Positions 22,101-34,089 are shown, counted from the stretch's first letter. The stretch is 64,000 nt of DNA from Diphasiastrum complanatum (GCA_029204225.1 CM055100.1:29760149-29824148); one strand, 5' to 3'. Notes: generated from the letters alone by a model not told the origin. Program-made: numbers and translations.

Positions 22101-24798
22101 GCATGCTCCCTAGGACCAAGTTGTCCAAGATAATATTTCATGTATCGAGCTGCAATCACTATACCAAGTTTATGTGAAATAGCCCAGATTGCACAGTGCC
22201 TCAAGGTAGACTGATAACTAGGTACAACGTTCAATGTAGCAAGGAATTTCTCATCTGAGATGTGAGATTTATTAATCTCTTGTACTTGGCTTTGATACCA
22301 TGTGAAAGTATAGCAAAAAAGGACTCAAGATCAGACATGTGCGTAATAGCTGCTGCAGAGGATCTAGACATTCATCAGATGGATGTCTAGACGACATTCC
22401 TTCACGGATACATACAAGAAGATATTTTCATTTATCAACCAAAAGGTTATGAGAAATTCAACTAGTTTGATCATATTTGCTACATTTTTATATTTGGCAA
22501 ATTGAGGCCAACTTTATATTAGACTTAGAATTTGACTTTTCAAAGTTAATTAGTCTAAATTTCATTTTTTGTATAGGCACTGACCCCAAGTATAAAGTCC
22601 AATTCCAAAGGTCCTATTCTAAGCATGCCAAAACAAGCAACCACAAAGGGAACGGATGGTGGACAAATAACCCAACCAAACGTAGATCGAACGGATCTAG
22701 CCCCCAAGCTATGGATCAATCTCAATGAGGAATGAGGAATTAGTCAAGCAACATGTAGCTACCAATCACACAAGCAAGCATACACTAGTGAGAGCCCAAT
22801 AGGTATACTTATACCCTCCTAGTAGTGCACTGTGACACCTCTGCAGCCTATCTGGGCCACGTCATCCAGTTCCTCAATGACTCACTGATAGACCCATACA
22901 AATCCACCATCATGAGTTTAGGCCTACAACCATTAATTGTGACCTTATACACATAAGGGCCCCAATTCCCTTATAGTCACGATTAACTTACGGGTTGTTG
23001 GTCTACTGGTCCCTAGCGTGGACACGCTACCCGAGACCAGTCGTGGGCATTACATTCTTCCCCCCTTATTCAAGTTTTGTCCTTAGAACTTAAAACTAGG
23101 GAAGTTCCTCCTTAAGCTCCCTTCTTGCTCCCAGGAATCATCATCGTCTTATACACATAAGGGCCCCAATTCCCTTATAGTCACAATTAACTTACGGGGA
23201 GGTTGGTCTACTGATCCCTAGTGTGGACATGCTACTCGACCAGTTGTGGGCATGACACCAAGGGAGTTTGATCCGTTCATATTTGGGTCATATGAGATAT
23301 AACAAAAATTGTCCTTACTGCTTCTAACGAATGCTGAATGCATTGACCACAACACTGCTTGCTACAAGTGATTTTGAGCCATATATACGTCACATTATCG
23401 GCCATTTAGGCCAAGATCCAGGATTTTCCTACAAATTTTGATGTTCGCAGAACTTATATACATGTGATTGTCCAATTCATTCAAGAGAAGGTTGTCACAA
23501 GCAAAAATTGGAGATGCCTGTTTGGGGCTTCCATTCCAAGCTCAGTGTTAATACATCATGGAAGGGAATCCACACTTTTGATAATTAACTTGTGCACTTT
23601 GGAAAAGTTGTTAATCTTTTGGAAAGGCCACATTGCAGGGATGACATATCTGGGGATGCACTCAGCAGTGAACCTGCTACATAATTTAGATCAGGTTGGA
23701 AAGCTATTAGATGCTGCAAGAGAAGGTATATTGAAAACAATATGTGCTTTGATTAACTTTTATTATTTCTAGATCTGTGGAAGATAACATACATAATCAT
23801 GACCTTGAAGTTGTTAAGTAAAACCAACAAAAGATTCTGTTTTGGTGCTTTGTTCTGAGGTTGAGAGCTAGCTGCCCAAGAAAAGATAAAACTATGGATA
23901 TTGCTCAAAAAAAGAGTGACTTTTGAGTACTTTGAGATTTAAGTGTGATGTGTTGTAACGTCTTTGTCATTATGGCCAAGATTCAATGCTTCAATATTGC
24001 TACAGAAGATAAGAAGACCTTTCTAAGAAGAGCCTTGATAAGTGAACAATGGAATTCAAGAAATAGGCTTGGTAAATCTATTTCGGTATGTGATATATTG
24101 GCTTTGGTATTCGGGCATTTCTCCATACCACCAGACTCTTGTGATTTTGTGTGGAGGAGACTTATTATTGATATGCTTCATTTTTGCAGGCAACCAATGC
24201 AAAGCTTCAATCTCAAGTAGATTCCATGGGTTTTGTTGGGAAAAAGAAATGGCGTAGCCCACAATACTCTCAATCTGTTGTGAAAGAATTAGATATTCTG
24301 AGTTCTCAGCTTCCAAGTACTGACTTAGCCACAACATCTACAACTGGCCCTTCTGATGGTATTCCTCCTCTATTATGTCCCTATGTTGATTTTGTTGTAA
24401 ATCACCTCCATCCCATGCAATTGTGAGTGCTGGAAATGATTCTCTGGACTCCTGTAATGGCTGCTTTGTTATATTCAGATGTACAAAAGTTGGACATAAC
24501 AGCAAAAGCTAAGCAAGCCCGAAGTAAAGTGCGAGTAGCACCTACATCTTTGAGGTTAGGTTTTAAGGTGGAAAGTTAAATTATTAATCTTGGGCTAGTT
24601 ACCACGTGGTGTTTCATGTACATTACATATTTGTGATGGTGTGTGTTATGAAACATTTCTGTATTGCATTATGTTCTTCTGAGCTTGTCTAGGAACGTCC
24701 TAGGATTCTTTTTCTTAAATTCACTGTTAACTATCTGGCGTTACTTACTTTGCTGCAGGGCCAAGCGTAGAGGTACCGCTATAGGGGGTGAAGAATGA
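16182..24798 (+). CDS. Unidentified host gene, at least five exons (3' part)
   Basis: Exons 16182-16343, 21550-21596, 24190-24358, 24479-24554 and 24759-24798 (stop TGA). All junctions are GT-AG and every intron phase matches (1, 0, 1, 2), giving one frame: SRGTPRISMKLTKLSGSDAN, AEKEHSLKLSATLEAEK, ATNAKLQSQVDSM, then KKKWRSPQYSQSVVKEL and a basic C-terminus ending AKRRGTAIGGEE. The segment over exons 1-3 is rich in Leu, Glu and Lys and could form a coiled coil; the end is Lys/Arg-rich and may be a nuclear signal. I do not recognise the family. The upstream exon(s) and start codon were not found; the acceptor at 16181 is modest. Intron 1 (5.2 kb) holds the gypsy-3 relic and an aspartic protease piece. 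Confidence 0.7.
17463..17870 (-). pseudogene. Fragment of an A1 (pepsin/nepenthesin-type) aspartic protease
   Basis: Minus-strand translation gives QLAAPPQKIHAFADTGSDLV with the active-site DTGS, then Cys-rich sequence and the flap region CRFQYGYSDGSNLAGDF, ending FTNFSFGCAHQ. This is the N-terminal lobe of plant nepenthesin-like secreted proteases (family usually about 400-500 aa with a second DTG/DSG). Only about 130 residues are present: no signal peptide, no second lobe. It abuts the truncated integrase of gypsy-3 on the same strand and sits inside intron 1 of the plus-strand host gene. A gene scrap, not a working protease. Confidence 0.8.
17871..19640 (-). pseudogene. Gypsy-3 polyprotein (RT, RNase H, integrase), deleted
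   Basis: Minus strand. RT begins LPPKRTVIFDLIPGA and MSASEETEVNRQLHDFLKKG, then DYKKLNKVTVKNRYP joins directly to a downstream part (DILRREKLFAKESE). About half of RT, including its catalytic YxDD, is therefore missing. Next come LGFVGFFRRHIPQFA, RNase H (RTDASDYAIGAVLMQ, TDHQTLRYF) and integrase (HECHDSPCAGHPG, CTKCQLNK, SMDFVVGLP, SDRDPKFTG). The integrase is cut before its Glu, at the aspartic protease fragment. No LTR recognised at either end. Confidence 0.87.
19641..20674 (-). other. Leader of an LTR element, no gene
   Basis: Lies between gypsy-3 and a minus-strand primer site at 20675. It holds a CCAATT-type hexamer run (about 19935-19972) and two related blocks containing CAGGTCTGAAAA and CAGAACTTCAAAATGA (about 20085-20150 and 20270-20320). 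No coding frame. Confidence 0.5.
20675..21230 (-). mobile_element. LTR and primer site of a minus-strand retroelement
   Basis: GCTCTGATACCA at 20675-20686 is, on the minus strand, TGGTATCAGAGC, the standard primer site. The sequence to its right (20687 to about 21230), with GGGCGCCCT motifs like those in the left copia leader, is the probable LTR. Its far end was not determined, and its last bases before the primer site are not CA. Confidence 0.55.
22343..22462 (+). pseudogene. Copia RT scrap
   Basis: Plus-strand frame reads AAAEDLDIHQMDV, a TAG stop, then TTFLHGYIQEDIFIYQPKGY. This is the copia RT motif around H-Q-M-D-V-K-T-A-F-L, whose Asp is catalytic. About 40 codons only. Just upstream, GGCTTTGATACCA at 22288-22300 is a minus-strand primer-site-like sequence of another element. 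Confidence 0.8.
22585..23054 (-). mobile_element. Gypsy-4 3' LTR, minus strand
   Basis: On the minus strand the LTR starts TGTAATGCCCACGACTGG directly after the purine tract AAGGGGGGAAGAA. TGTAAYRCCC is the usual LTR start of plant Tekay/Del chromoviruses. GTATAAGTATACC near 22805 may be the TATA region. The far end near 22585 is estimated. Confidence 0.65.
23055..23150 (-). pseudogene. Gypsy-4 polyprotein C-terminal tail
   Basis: Minus-strand frame contains DDDSWEQEGSLRRNFPSF and then a stop, the acidic W-E tail of a chromodomain polyprotein, directly upstream of its purine tract and LTR. Everything upstream is missing: a further LTR piece starts at 23148. Confidence 0.6.
23148..23257 (-). 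repeat. Second copy of part of the gypsy-4 LTR
   Basis: Direct repeat of 22944-23054, 204 bp apart; both contain CTTATACACATAAGGGCC and end near GTGGGCAT. This is a local duplication or rearranged LTR. Confidence 0.85.
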
Positions 24799-26659
24799 TG
24801 AATGATGAATAATGAATCATGAATCGCACGTCCAAGGTAGCTATCCTTTGGCCAACGCTAAATTCAGCAGTTCTGCTTCCTTGAAGTATTTTGTGTTTAA
24901 GTGCAGCTGCATATGGACAGTGGGATGGATCTGGTATGTTTCATTGTAGCAGTTTAAGTATCTATCCCTTGGTACATGATCAGTGCTGACTTGTACATTA
25001 GTTTCATCTCTGAAAATGTCATATTGTACTTTTAAGTGTTAAAAAGTGCTGGTATTCGGAAGGTTCTTGTTCCTAATTTTCTTAAATGTCAAAACTGCAT
25101 ATTCGGCTTGGTGAAGATGTTCCTATGGAGGTGCAGTTATACCATGAGGTTGTCTTATAACAGCAAAGGATGTCATATTCATAGAAACCGGACACAAAAA
25201 GGTTAAATGGAACTTTGATCAACATAGGTCATTTTTAAGATCAACAACTACCAAATCAAATGTAGTCGTAGTTGAGTGGCAGAGGGCTTTTACATATATT
25301 GCTCGAATTATCATGGAAGCTCGATTTCTATGTTCAATATGGAAAGTGAGCTCATATATGTTTCTTGTCAATAGTTTAGTAGCATGGTTTTAAAGTTTTA
25401 TGCTGCATTGTGAAGCAACCTTATACACAGTTAAGGATTGATCTAAGTTTTTTTATGCCATTTAAGTTGATCATGCGATTTTTGCTGAATGCAAAAGTGA
25501 TGCCTTGAAGGCTTTAGTTGTCATTTAAGAAGCTTTATATGACTAGAACTAGAAATTGATCATCTTTATGTCCTTCAGTGAACAGACAGATTGTCAATGT
25601 AGCAAGTACCTAAAATAATGCTCCCCATTAAGATCAAATTTTGTAAGAAGCAACTGAGAACCAAGTGCTCCCTAGACTACTACGTGGAGAATAGCTGGGT
25701 TCCATATGCATGACTTGCTAAACTTCAAGAGGATGCCGTTTGCTTTTTTCTTTCTTGGCTTTAATGATTTGTTGATCTCCTTGAGAATCTGAATTGCAAT
25801 TATAGTTGGTGTAACATCATCTCTCCATAAATATTCAATCCACATTTCCTCATGTCTGCATTTGAATCAATGTCACCCATTTGGCCATTATCTTTTAGAT
25901 TTGGCATAGGCTTGCCAGAATTGTGGACTGAAAAGTCCTGCTGGGCTGCTCGATTGAACGGCTTTTATTCAGTATTATCATTGATAATGCAAAATCTATG
26001 CTGTACTTGTTAGATAAATGGTTTTTAAAAGAGACCAGAAAAGAAGCGCTAAAAGCTGGAAACCTTGCTCGGGAACTTTAGTCAGATTTAGTTTTAAATG
26101 GTGTCATTCAACTAGGCTTTTGAAAAATAAAATTATAACCCCACTGCATAAGTAACACGGAGGCCTAGATTTCTAAATGGGTTTCTTGTGTGAAAAGGTC
26201 AAGGTAACAAAGTATTCTATCTCTATCCTTTGAGCCTCCAGATCTTCTGTCTGATATTTATCTGACATGGGAATTGAAAAGTGCTATATAAATTTCTGAG
26301 ATTCTATAGAAGTTGATCCTCTGTGTTTTCACTTAGGTACCCATATTAACTTTGTATGCCTGTCATTATAATTGGAAGAACTGGCATCAAGTTTGGTAAT
26401 GTATGTCAGCGTTGACAAAACTTGCAAGTTTTGAGAACGTGCTTTCAAACTTGCACTTTTCTGCCTTCAAATCAATGTTTTAATGTATCAAAGGATTATA
26501 AGAGTTTGGGGTGAAATAAGCTAGGTTATAAGTGAAATCCTGTTCAGATTAAACAATACAAATATAAGCAGTGATACAAACGATTTAATACAAATTTGAA
26601 GAATGGCTCTAGAACTTCATCCATGATTCCTTCTATGATGTCCTGTCACATATTGCACA
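24799..26659. other. Downstream of the five-exon gene, no gene seen
   Basis: AT-rich sequence without a convincing coding frame. The first few hundred bases presumably hold the 3' UTR and polyadenylation site of the gene ending at 24798; I could not pick the site with confidence. Confidence 0.5.
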
Positions 26660-27460
26660 TTGTTAATTTATGATTGTCAATGCAAATTTCCATGCATGAC
26701 CAGTCCTCTTACAGTATTTGCAAAACAGGTTCTGCTTTTGCTGGAATGATGAAGGAAAATTCGAATTCGACCCTGAGGCAGAATTTGACCCTGAGTAAAA
26801 ATTCGACCCAGAGTCAAAATTTGATTCAGACTGCAAGTTGCTCTTTTTGTCAGGAAAATCTGACTTTGGAGATCTCTTGGATCTGAACTTCTGATTTTTG
26901 GTTGTGTACAGAGTTTGAGAATCCGATCCTAAGCCTGAGGAGGATGCATTCCTTCAGATCTCCTCTTGTAACAACAGTGAAATGACTCTTGATAGAGTAA
27001 GTTGCTGCTGGGTCGAAATAGCCATGACCCATATTTCATAGACTTGAGGGAGACTCGATAAAATAGCCATTATTGCATTTGAATCTTCATTGTTCGATCC
27101 TGGTGCAGATGTCTGCATCAAACATTCTGAGTGTGAAGAATTTCTTTCTCAGATGTAATTTAGAAGTGACATCTCTGATGTCATAGAGGGTTGCTAGGAT
27201 GTCCCAAGCATCCTTAGCAATCTGTGCAGATCGGATATGACTGATTTGGGAGTCTCTGACATTCAGAGTGATTAAGGCAAAAGCCTTGCCATCTCGTTGC
27301 CTCCATTTGATGATGCTAGCTGCATCAGCCTCTGGCTTGATTTTGGTACCATCAACTATGTCCCACAGTTCATTGGCTAGTAGAAAGACCTTCATCTTGA
27401 ACTTCCAAAGATGGTAGTTCTCTCCATCGAGCTTGTCAATCAGAGAAGAACTAGAAGTAG
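26660..27460 (-). pseudogene. Copia-X Gag, partial
   Basis: Minus strand. DKLDGENYHLWKFKMKV leads into ANELWDIVDGTKIKPEAD and AKDAWDILATLYD, the copia Gag (UBN2-type) domain, ending in a stop at 27087. Further down, frames with HFTVVTRGDLKE and a stretch of repeated Asp-Pro codons continue to about 26670. The rest of the element is lost. Confidence 0.82.
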
Positions 27461-27640
27461 AATCTATTCTGGTGTAGTAGTGATATTGTTGGTAGAAACA
27501 ACAATAACAAGATACCGTTGGCTGTGCACTTGTTGAGATGAAGTCTTGGTAGAAACAAGACTGAATCCACGATGAAAATGCAGATTACTGAGCCACCTGC
27601 TCTATTACCATGTTGGAAATCTACAGGATCATAGAGCTGA

Positions 27641-28429
27641 GCTCTGATACCATGTAGTATTTTCATGGAAACGTGGTGAGCAGCGGAATTGGAGCAGGTG
27701 GTGTAGTAAGTGCGGCAGTTACCAGCACGAGAACGTTCAAGATGAATCAGATATTACAATGATTGATAGAAACAAAAACTTAGTACAATGCTTGAAACTG
27801 GGCGCAAAACAGTAGGTGCAAAATACCAGGCTTCAGCTGAGTTCGTTGATATCAAAATACTGGAATACCACAATACTAATTAACCGATTCTAAACTTAAC
27901 CACTGATCCTCGTTATGGAATAATGCCTGAATCATTGTTACGAAATATGCCTGTTAGGGCGTTGACTCCATCATTGATGATTGGAAGTTAGTTGATCAGT
28001 GCACTGGAATCCTATGTTAATCTATTTACAGTCCCACATAAAGTAGTCGTTATTTTAACAGTATTTGGCTCGGATTTTCTAATTAACAATATCGGAAATT
28101 ATACAAATGATCGGATTTATACAAAGGGTCGGATAATTTACAAAGGGTCGGATTTATTAGACCCAATCCGATCCGATCCAGGGTTGAAGGTGCCCAGAAA
28201 AATTAGAACCGATTCGACCCGACCTAGGGTGGAAAATTCTCTCTTTGACAAGAATGACATTGGGTGGGAAAATATGCCTGGGTCAAAAAAATTCGATCCT
28301 GAATTTTTCGATCCTTTGCTAGAAATTCGAGCCTTCATAATTTTTTATGTTTTCCAGGAATAAGTATATACAGATTTTTCAGGATGCTCATTACCTAATG
28401 GAATTGGGCTTGAACATAGAATTCCAACA
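27641..28429 (-). mobile_element. Copia-X 5' LTR (27653-28429) with primer site (27641-27652)
   Basis: Minus-strand LTR starts TGTTGGAATTC and ends GAAAATACTACA, followed by TGGTATCAGAGC. It shares most of its sequence with the copia-Y LTR at 31649-32485, so both belong to one family. It contains multiple degenerate TTCGACCC/TTCGATCC motifs at 28160-28330. Confidence 0.85.
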
Positions 28430-29744
28430 CATATTATGAGGTATCATAACAAGGACATGCTATGGTGAAAAGAAATCCATAAAATGAAAAAAATAATAAT
28501 TTTATGTTTCTATTTTACTTTTTCTTGTTGACATTATGTGTTTGACCAAGGGTAGCAACTGATCGAAATCTTTTTAAAAGTTTAAAATTTTTTATAGTGT
28601 AGAGTATGCAATTTGTCAATGTCACTAAACCTTTTTTGTCTTTTAATTTCTATATTGTATCAAAAGGAAGAAACTTGTCTAAGGATAAAGTACCCCACAA
28701 TAATAATAAAAAAGTTGTCCCTTTTAAACTCTGGTCTGTTGCCACCCATTGTTGAAGATATCCACTACCATCGTAAACATCATGACAAAGTAACTCAATC
28801 AAAATTATGATGCAAACACCATTCTAGTCTTTGAAAACCTTTCATTTTCATCAACTTCATAAAAAGATGTAGTATCAAATATGAAAAAACTCAAAGGAAG
28901 TGCCCCACTTATTTGTCTTGGAACTTTGCATCTCTTCCAAATCGTTGTCATGTTGCACAAGTAGTCCAAGGAAATGTTTTCACTTCTTGGTACTTAACAC
29001 ATAGCCCAACTCGAAGATTTTGCATCAAGAGAATCTCATTTTTGCTCTCTTAAAAATACATTTTACTTATGCCTCTAACCAAGTTTACATCAAAATGTAA
29101 TCCTCCTCCGCTATTCACATACTTTCTGCAAATAGGTTCCCATTGACAATAGCATGATTGCAAAATATTGAACCATTTTACCAACAACTTATTGACATAG
29201 ATGTTGGATTTAAGTGAAGTAAACATTGATATCCCAACTTGATTTTGTTTATTGGCTGTATTTGATTGTAAGTTTGGAATATGTGATTTTGTTTAAGCTC
29301 TCAAATGTAGCATGAAACATATTTCAACAACAACATATGTGTGTGATTGCATGAAACCTACATCCTTCAAGTTCACACAAGCAACATTAAGGAACCTTTT
29401 ACAGTTCGATAATGCGTCAACACGTCAAAACATCACACAACTATTGTTCTATTCTTTATTTTGATTATTGTCTCTATCTTAAAACTCTCTAAACTTTTGC
29501 AATCCTTTTTGGATTTCCATATAAGTATAATCCATGTTTTTCAAAACTTAAATATGTAGTAGTGTGCTTAATAACAAGGTTCTAATTATGGAGATAACTT
29601 TAGTATTTATACAATCAAAAAATCTTTTATCATTCTAGTTTCCAAAAATAGGTTTTATATATAAAGTTTATGATTTACTTGTGATAGTGTTGATAGGAGT
29701 GCTTGTGGCTATTTTCACCTTAAAATCATTCACATGATTTTCCT
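28430..29744. other. No gene seen
   Basis: AT-rich intergenic sequence; no coding frame, LTR end or tandem array noticed. Confidence 0.5.
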
Positions 29745-29850
29745 CCTAAGCTTTGCTTCCAAACTTGACCAAAAATCTACTCTTAGTTAGCAGAATCACA
29801 GATTTGGGTCGGAAGGTCAAATTTGACACAAATGGCTGCACCATTTTTAA
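29745..29850 (+). pseudogene. Copia protease/pre-integrase scrap
   Basis: Plus-strand LPNLTKNLLLVSRITDLG and KVKFDTNGCTIFN match the segment after the copia protease (usual pattern V-P-x-L-x-x-N-L-L-S-V). About 35 codons, isolated. 29851-30529 holds nothing recognisable. Confidence 0.75.
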
Positions 29851-30529
29851 CAAGTCCCGAAATTCAAAAACCAATAGATCTCTCCTCACTCAAATTGATC
29901 AAAGATTGAAGGTACAAATCATAGATTGTGTCTAGATAGCAATCAATGCTTGAATTGCATCAAAATCTATGATTCTAGTATGAATTTAAGCTCATTACTT
30001 GGAATGGATTTGATACTATGTCAAAAATTCAACAAAATAAACCCAATTGATCCTAGAAATGATGGAGAAAGCACCTACAAAAGTTCCAATCAAGATCTAT
30101 AAGCTAGATTACTAATCAATGTATTGATTTCTAGCTTATCTTGGCTTGAACTCCACAAATTGGCTCTAAAACCATGCTAAACGTTTCATACGTGTGAGTG
30201 TACAACCTAATGCTTGTGTATTGTACCTGCACCTTCAATCACATCTAATGATCCCAAACAATCATACTGGCAATAGCAATCATCAGTCAAAAGATAGACA
30301 CAAACTAGTCATGAAGGAAGATCTCGATTTTACTCATACATTGATGGAGAACCCATCACATATTTATACATTAGTAGCTCAGATCTGAGTATTTTCGGGC
30401 TTTTTTGTACTTTTCATAACCTAACCCTAACATCTAACCGAATTGATCATTGGATCCACCCTAATGGACACCTACATGCTTGGAATAAATATTATAGTCA
30501 GCTGAATTAATTGCAAAACCCAATTGAAT

Positions 30530-30930
30530 AAGTTAAGCATTGATTCTTTCGATCCAAGCCCTTGCGGCCTGTTTCAAGCTATAGATCGCCTTGTGCAGCT
30601 TGCACACTGTGCTCTTGGCCTTTGACTTCAAATCCTTTCGGCTGGAAGGTATACAGCTCCTCTTCGATGTAGTCGTTGAGGAACGTTGTCTTGACATCCA
30701 TTTGATGCATCTCGAGGTCTTCCACGGCTGCTAACGCGATCAGAGGCTTGATTGACTGTATTTTCACAATAAGATTAAAAATTTCTTGATAATCCACTCC
30801 TTGGACTTGAGTGAATCCTTTAGCCACCAGCCGTGTTTTCCATTTAGCAATGGAACCATCAGAGTTGATCTTCTTCTTGAAGATCCACTTGTTATCGATA
30901 ACTCGCTTGTGAGTGGGGAAGTCGACCAGT
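30530..30930 (-). pseudogene. Copia RT fragment
   Basis: Minus strand: KGFTQVQGVDYQEIFN, then LEMHQMDVKTTFLNDYIEEE with the first catalytic Asp region, and KAIYSLKQAARAW after a frameshift. The YVDD part is absent. 30931-31648 has no gene. Confidence 0.85.
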
Positions 30931-31648
30931 TAGCTTAGGCTTTCTACACATGGCATGTTGAGAGAGGGTGACTGACACTTTCTTATCTGTTGTCTTGAGA
31001 TTAGTGACCAATCAAAAGAGAGAGATCCATGAAATTGGTCCAATCAAATTCGAGGGCCCTTATGTCACTAAGCCAATCAAATTAGGATGATGAAAAAGAG
31101 GGATCCAATCATATTCCACTCTCCCTAACTCGAGTTTCTACTAGTATGTGAGAGAGAACCATTTGATAGCTAGTTTTTTGGAGATTGTGTGAGATTCTAC
31201 ACTTAGAAATTTTGTTACTTTCTCTCTCTACCCGAGAGCTAGTAACATTCTCTCTCGACCCAAGAGCAAGCCTTTTCTATACTTAGTTTTTTTCATCATG
31301 AGTTGCCTGGACATGTGAATGTACTTTGGTGAATGATTTATGCATGTTCTATGTGCTCTTGCCTTAGATTTTTGAAGATAGATCTTGAAATCCATCAAGT
31401 TCTTGATCTTTGTGCAATCACCCACATCTTAGGAGATCAATCACACATTTTGGGCTGTCCCCACACGTGTGAAAACTTCACATATACTTTACCATTTTTT
31501 ACTCAAAATATATTTTACCATTCAATCACTCAAAATTTGAAAGCCTATATATTTCATAATATATCCCTCAACTTAGATGATTTTAGCTTATAGATTGGCA
31601 ACCTTAATATATGTCATTTAATGTCTCAAAAGGTAGGACATATAACCA

Positions 31649-32485
31649 TGTAGGATTTTGATGGAAACGTGGTGAGCAGCGGAAGTGGAGCAGGTGGTGT
31701 AGTGGATCGGAAGTGCGGCAGTTACCAGCAAGAGAACGTTCAAGATGAATCAGATATTACAATGCGCAAATAGAACAGAGGAGTAGTGGAACGATGCACT
31801 CTGATTGATAGAAACAAAAACTTAGTACAATGTTTGAAACTGGATGCAAGCAGTAGGTGCAAAATACCAGGCTTCAGCTGAGTTCGTTGATAGCATAATA
31901 CTGGAATACCGCAATACTAATTAAGTGATTCTAAACTTACTTAACCACTGATCCTCATTAAAGAATAATGCATCATTGTTACGAAAGATGCCTGTCAGGG
32001 CGTTGACTCCATCATTGATGATTGTAAGTCAGTTGATCAGTGCATTGGAGTCCTAAGTTAATCTACTTACAGTCCCAAAGCAGTAGTTATTTAATAGTAT
32101 GTGGGTCGGATTTTTTGATTAACAGTATCAAAAAATATACAAATGATCGGATTTATACAAAGGGTCGGATTTATTAGACCCGATACGATCCGGTCCAGGG
32201 TCGAAGACGCCCAAATAAATTAGACATGATTTGATAGGGTTGAAAGTGCCCGGAAAAATTAGAACCGATTCGACCCGACCCAAGGTCGAAAAATCTCTCT
32301 TTGACAAAAATGACATTGGATTGGAAAATATGCTTGGGTCGGAAAAATTTGATCCTGAATTTTTCGACCCTTTGTTGGAAAATTGAGCCTTCATTTTTTT
32401 TTTGTGTTTTCCAAGAATAAGTATATACAGATTTTTCAGGATACTCATTACCTAATGGAATTGGGCTTGAGCATAGAATTCAACA
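31649..32485 (-). mobile_element. Copia-Y 3' LTR (837 bp)
   Basis: Minus-strand start TGTTGAATTC follows the purine tract AAGGGGGAG; ends in ...CTACA at 31649. Family copy of the copia-X LTR, with indels. The element's interior lies to the right, so copia-X and copia-Y are separate insertions, not one LTR pair. Confidence 0.82.
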
Positions 32486-33590
32486 CTCCCCCTTAATGTG
32501 GATCCTGTAAATTTTTGATCTTTAGGTTTAACAAATTATTGAATCTGAGGTGGTGTTCCTTGGTGAAGTAATCTGCTGCCATAGACTCTGTCCTACAGTA
32601 AACCAAAGAAATTATCCTTGTGCTTTGGTTGTCACAATAGATGGACGTTGAATGTGACTAGAAAAATTCGATAGCTGCAAGCAGGTTCATCAGTCAAATT
32701 GTCTCCTTGGTAGCATTTGTGGCAGTTGTAAAATCCGATTCTATGGAGGATGATGCTACTGAAGTCTGGTTGTTACATGAGATTGGACCTTGATTGAACA
32801 TAAATCCAGAAATCGATATTTTGGTGTCGATCTTTTCTGTCCAATCTGCATCTGTGTAGTCTTTGAGAATCTTGGCTGATGGGTCGGATTTTTGTTGACT
32901 GATGAAAATCAGTCTGCTGGGTCAGTATGCGAAAAATGTACTCCAATGCTAACATGCATTTCAGATCCTTAATCAAAATCAGATTGTTACTAAGTAATAG
33001 TGTATCATCTACATAAAGACTAGTGCTAATGGAAGGACCCGATACAGACTTGAAGTAAATATTTGAGTCTGTCGAGTTTGGATAGAAACCATTCTTGTTT
33101 AGAACTGCAAGTGTGGTGTCCTCTTCTGGTCAACATCAATAGTTCACTTTGCTTTTAAGATAGTGTTGAGTTCCTGCACAAAGTATTACTTTGATGTTGT
33201 TCGATTCGTTGAGTTTGTGACTCATTTTCCGAGTTAGTATCGAATTTTGAAATTTCGACCCTTGGGTCGGATTTTCTAGTAGATTTTTTCTTGAGATCGA
33301 AAAATTGATCTTCCAAGAAAGTGACTCTCTGTTCATGAAGGTCTTTTGAGAGTCCAGATTGAAGAGCTTGTATGTCTGATGGTCTGGGAATAGCCAATAA
33401 AAATCGATCTTTTGTTGTTAGACCCTTGGGTCGAATTTTGGATTTTTCGACCCTGGATCAGATTTTGACTGTTCAATCCTTGGGTTGGATTTTTCTGGAG
33501 ATCAGTGGGGATATGGTTGAGAGCAACTCCTCTTGACCAAGATGGACGATCTTGACTAATAACCAAGCGTCTAACTTCCACCTCATTTTA
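32486..33590 (-). pseudogene. Copia-Y RT and RNase H region
   Basis: Minus strand: GFYPNSTDSNIYF then the catalytic YVDD (SLYVDDTLLLSNN, near 33000). LKCMLALEYI, DYTDADWTEKIDTK with ISISGFMF (RNase H) and the tail ALVYCRTESMAADYFTKEH follow, ending just before the purine tract. Several frames are used, so it is broken. The 5' LTR and Gag are not present in the next 600 bp; at about 33600 the sequence changes to non-TE-like DNA. Confidence 0.85.
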
Positions 33591-33599
33591 AAACAATGA

Positions 33600-34089
33600 G
33601 AAATAAGACACAAAGGATATTATTTCCTCCCTAAAAATTCAAATAATAAGGTAGGATGTACCATTTTGGACAACTAAAACTTGGCCTGCCACATTAGGCC
33701 ACAAATAGTGAGGTTAGGATGTTTACTATTTTTGCACATATGTCATGTACTTGTATTGTTGGTTGCATGATTTGTTGAAAATATCTTGTCTTTAGTCTGC
33801 CGTTGCACAAAATATTGGCTGTAACCCAAAATATTAGCTGTAACCCAATATTGGCACGTCCTTCCAATATTGTCTCCCTCCATTTTTTGGGGGGGAGGGA
33901 GGTAGCCTTGCCACAACCCCCCCTTTACATTTTCCACTCTCGACAACATGGAGGGGCACACGCAATGCGTCGTCTCACAAAAAAAATTGAAAATAAAAAG
34001 AATGTTGTGCCACAGACCTTGGGGAGGGGGAGGATGGCTAAGTAGATCATCAATCGACCGCTATGAGCATCATCCACACGTCTCGACCA
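33600..34089. other. No gene; short repeats
   Basis: Contains two or three AATATTGGCTGTAACCC-type repeats (33810-33856) and a G-run. It may be the interior of element A0, whose right end is at 34142, but its left end was not found. Confidence 0.4.

Noticed and set aside
23464-23772. 102-aa plus-strand frame as an extra exon of the five-exon gene
   Set aside because: Exons 2 and 3 already join in phase across this interval, and no acceptor/donor pair makes this frame fit.
27653-32485. One complete copia element between the LTRs at 27653 and 31649
   Set aside because: The primer site of the first LTR points left and the purine tract of the second lies to its right, so the interiors are outside the pair; they are two separate copies.
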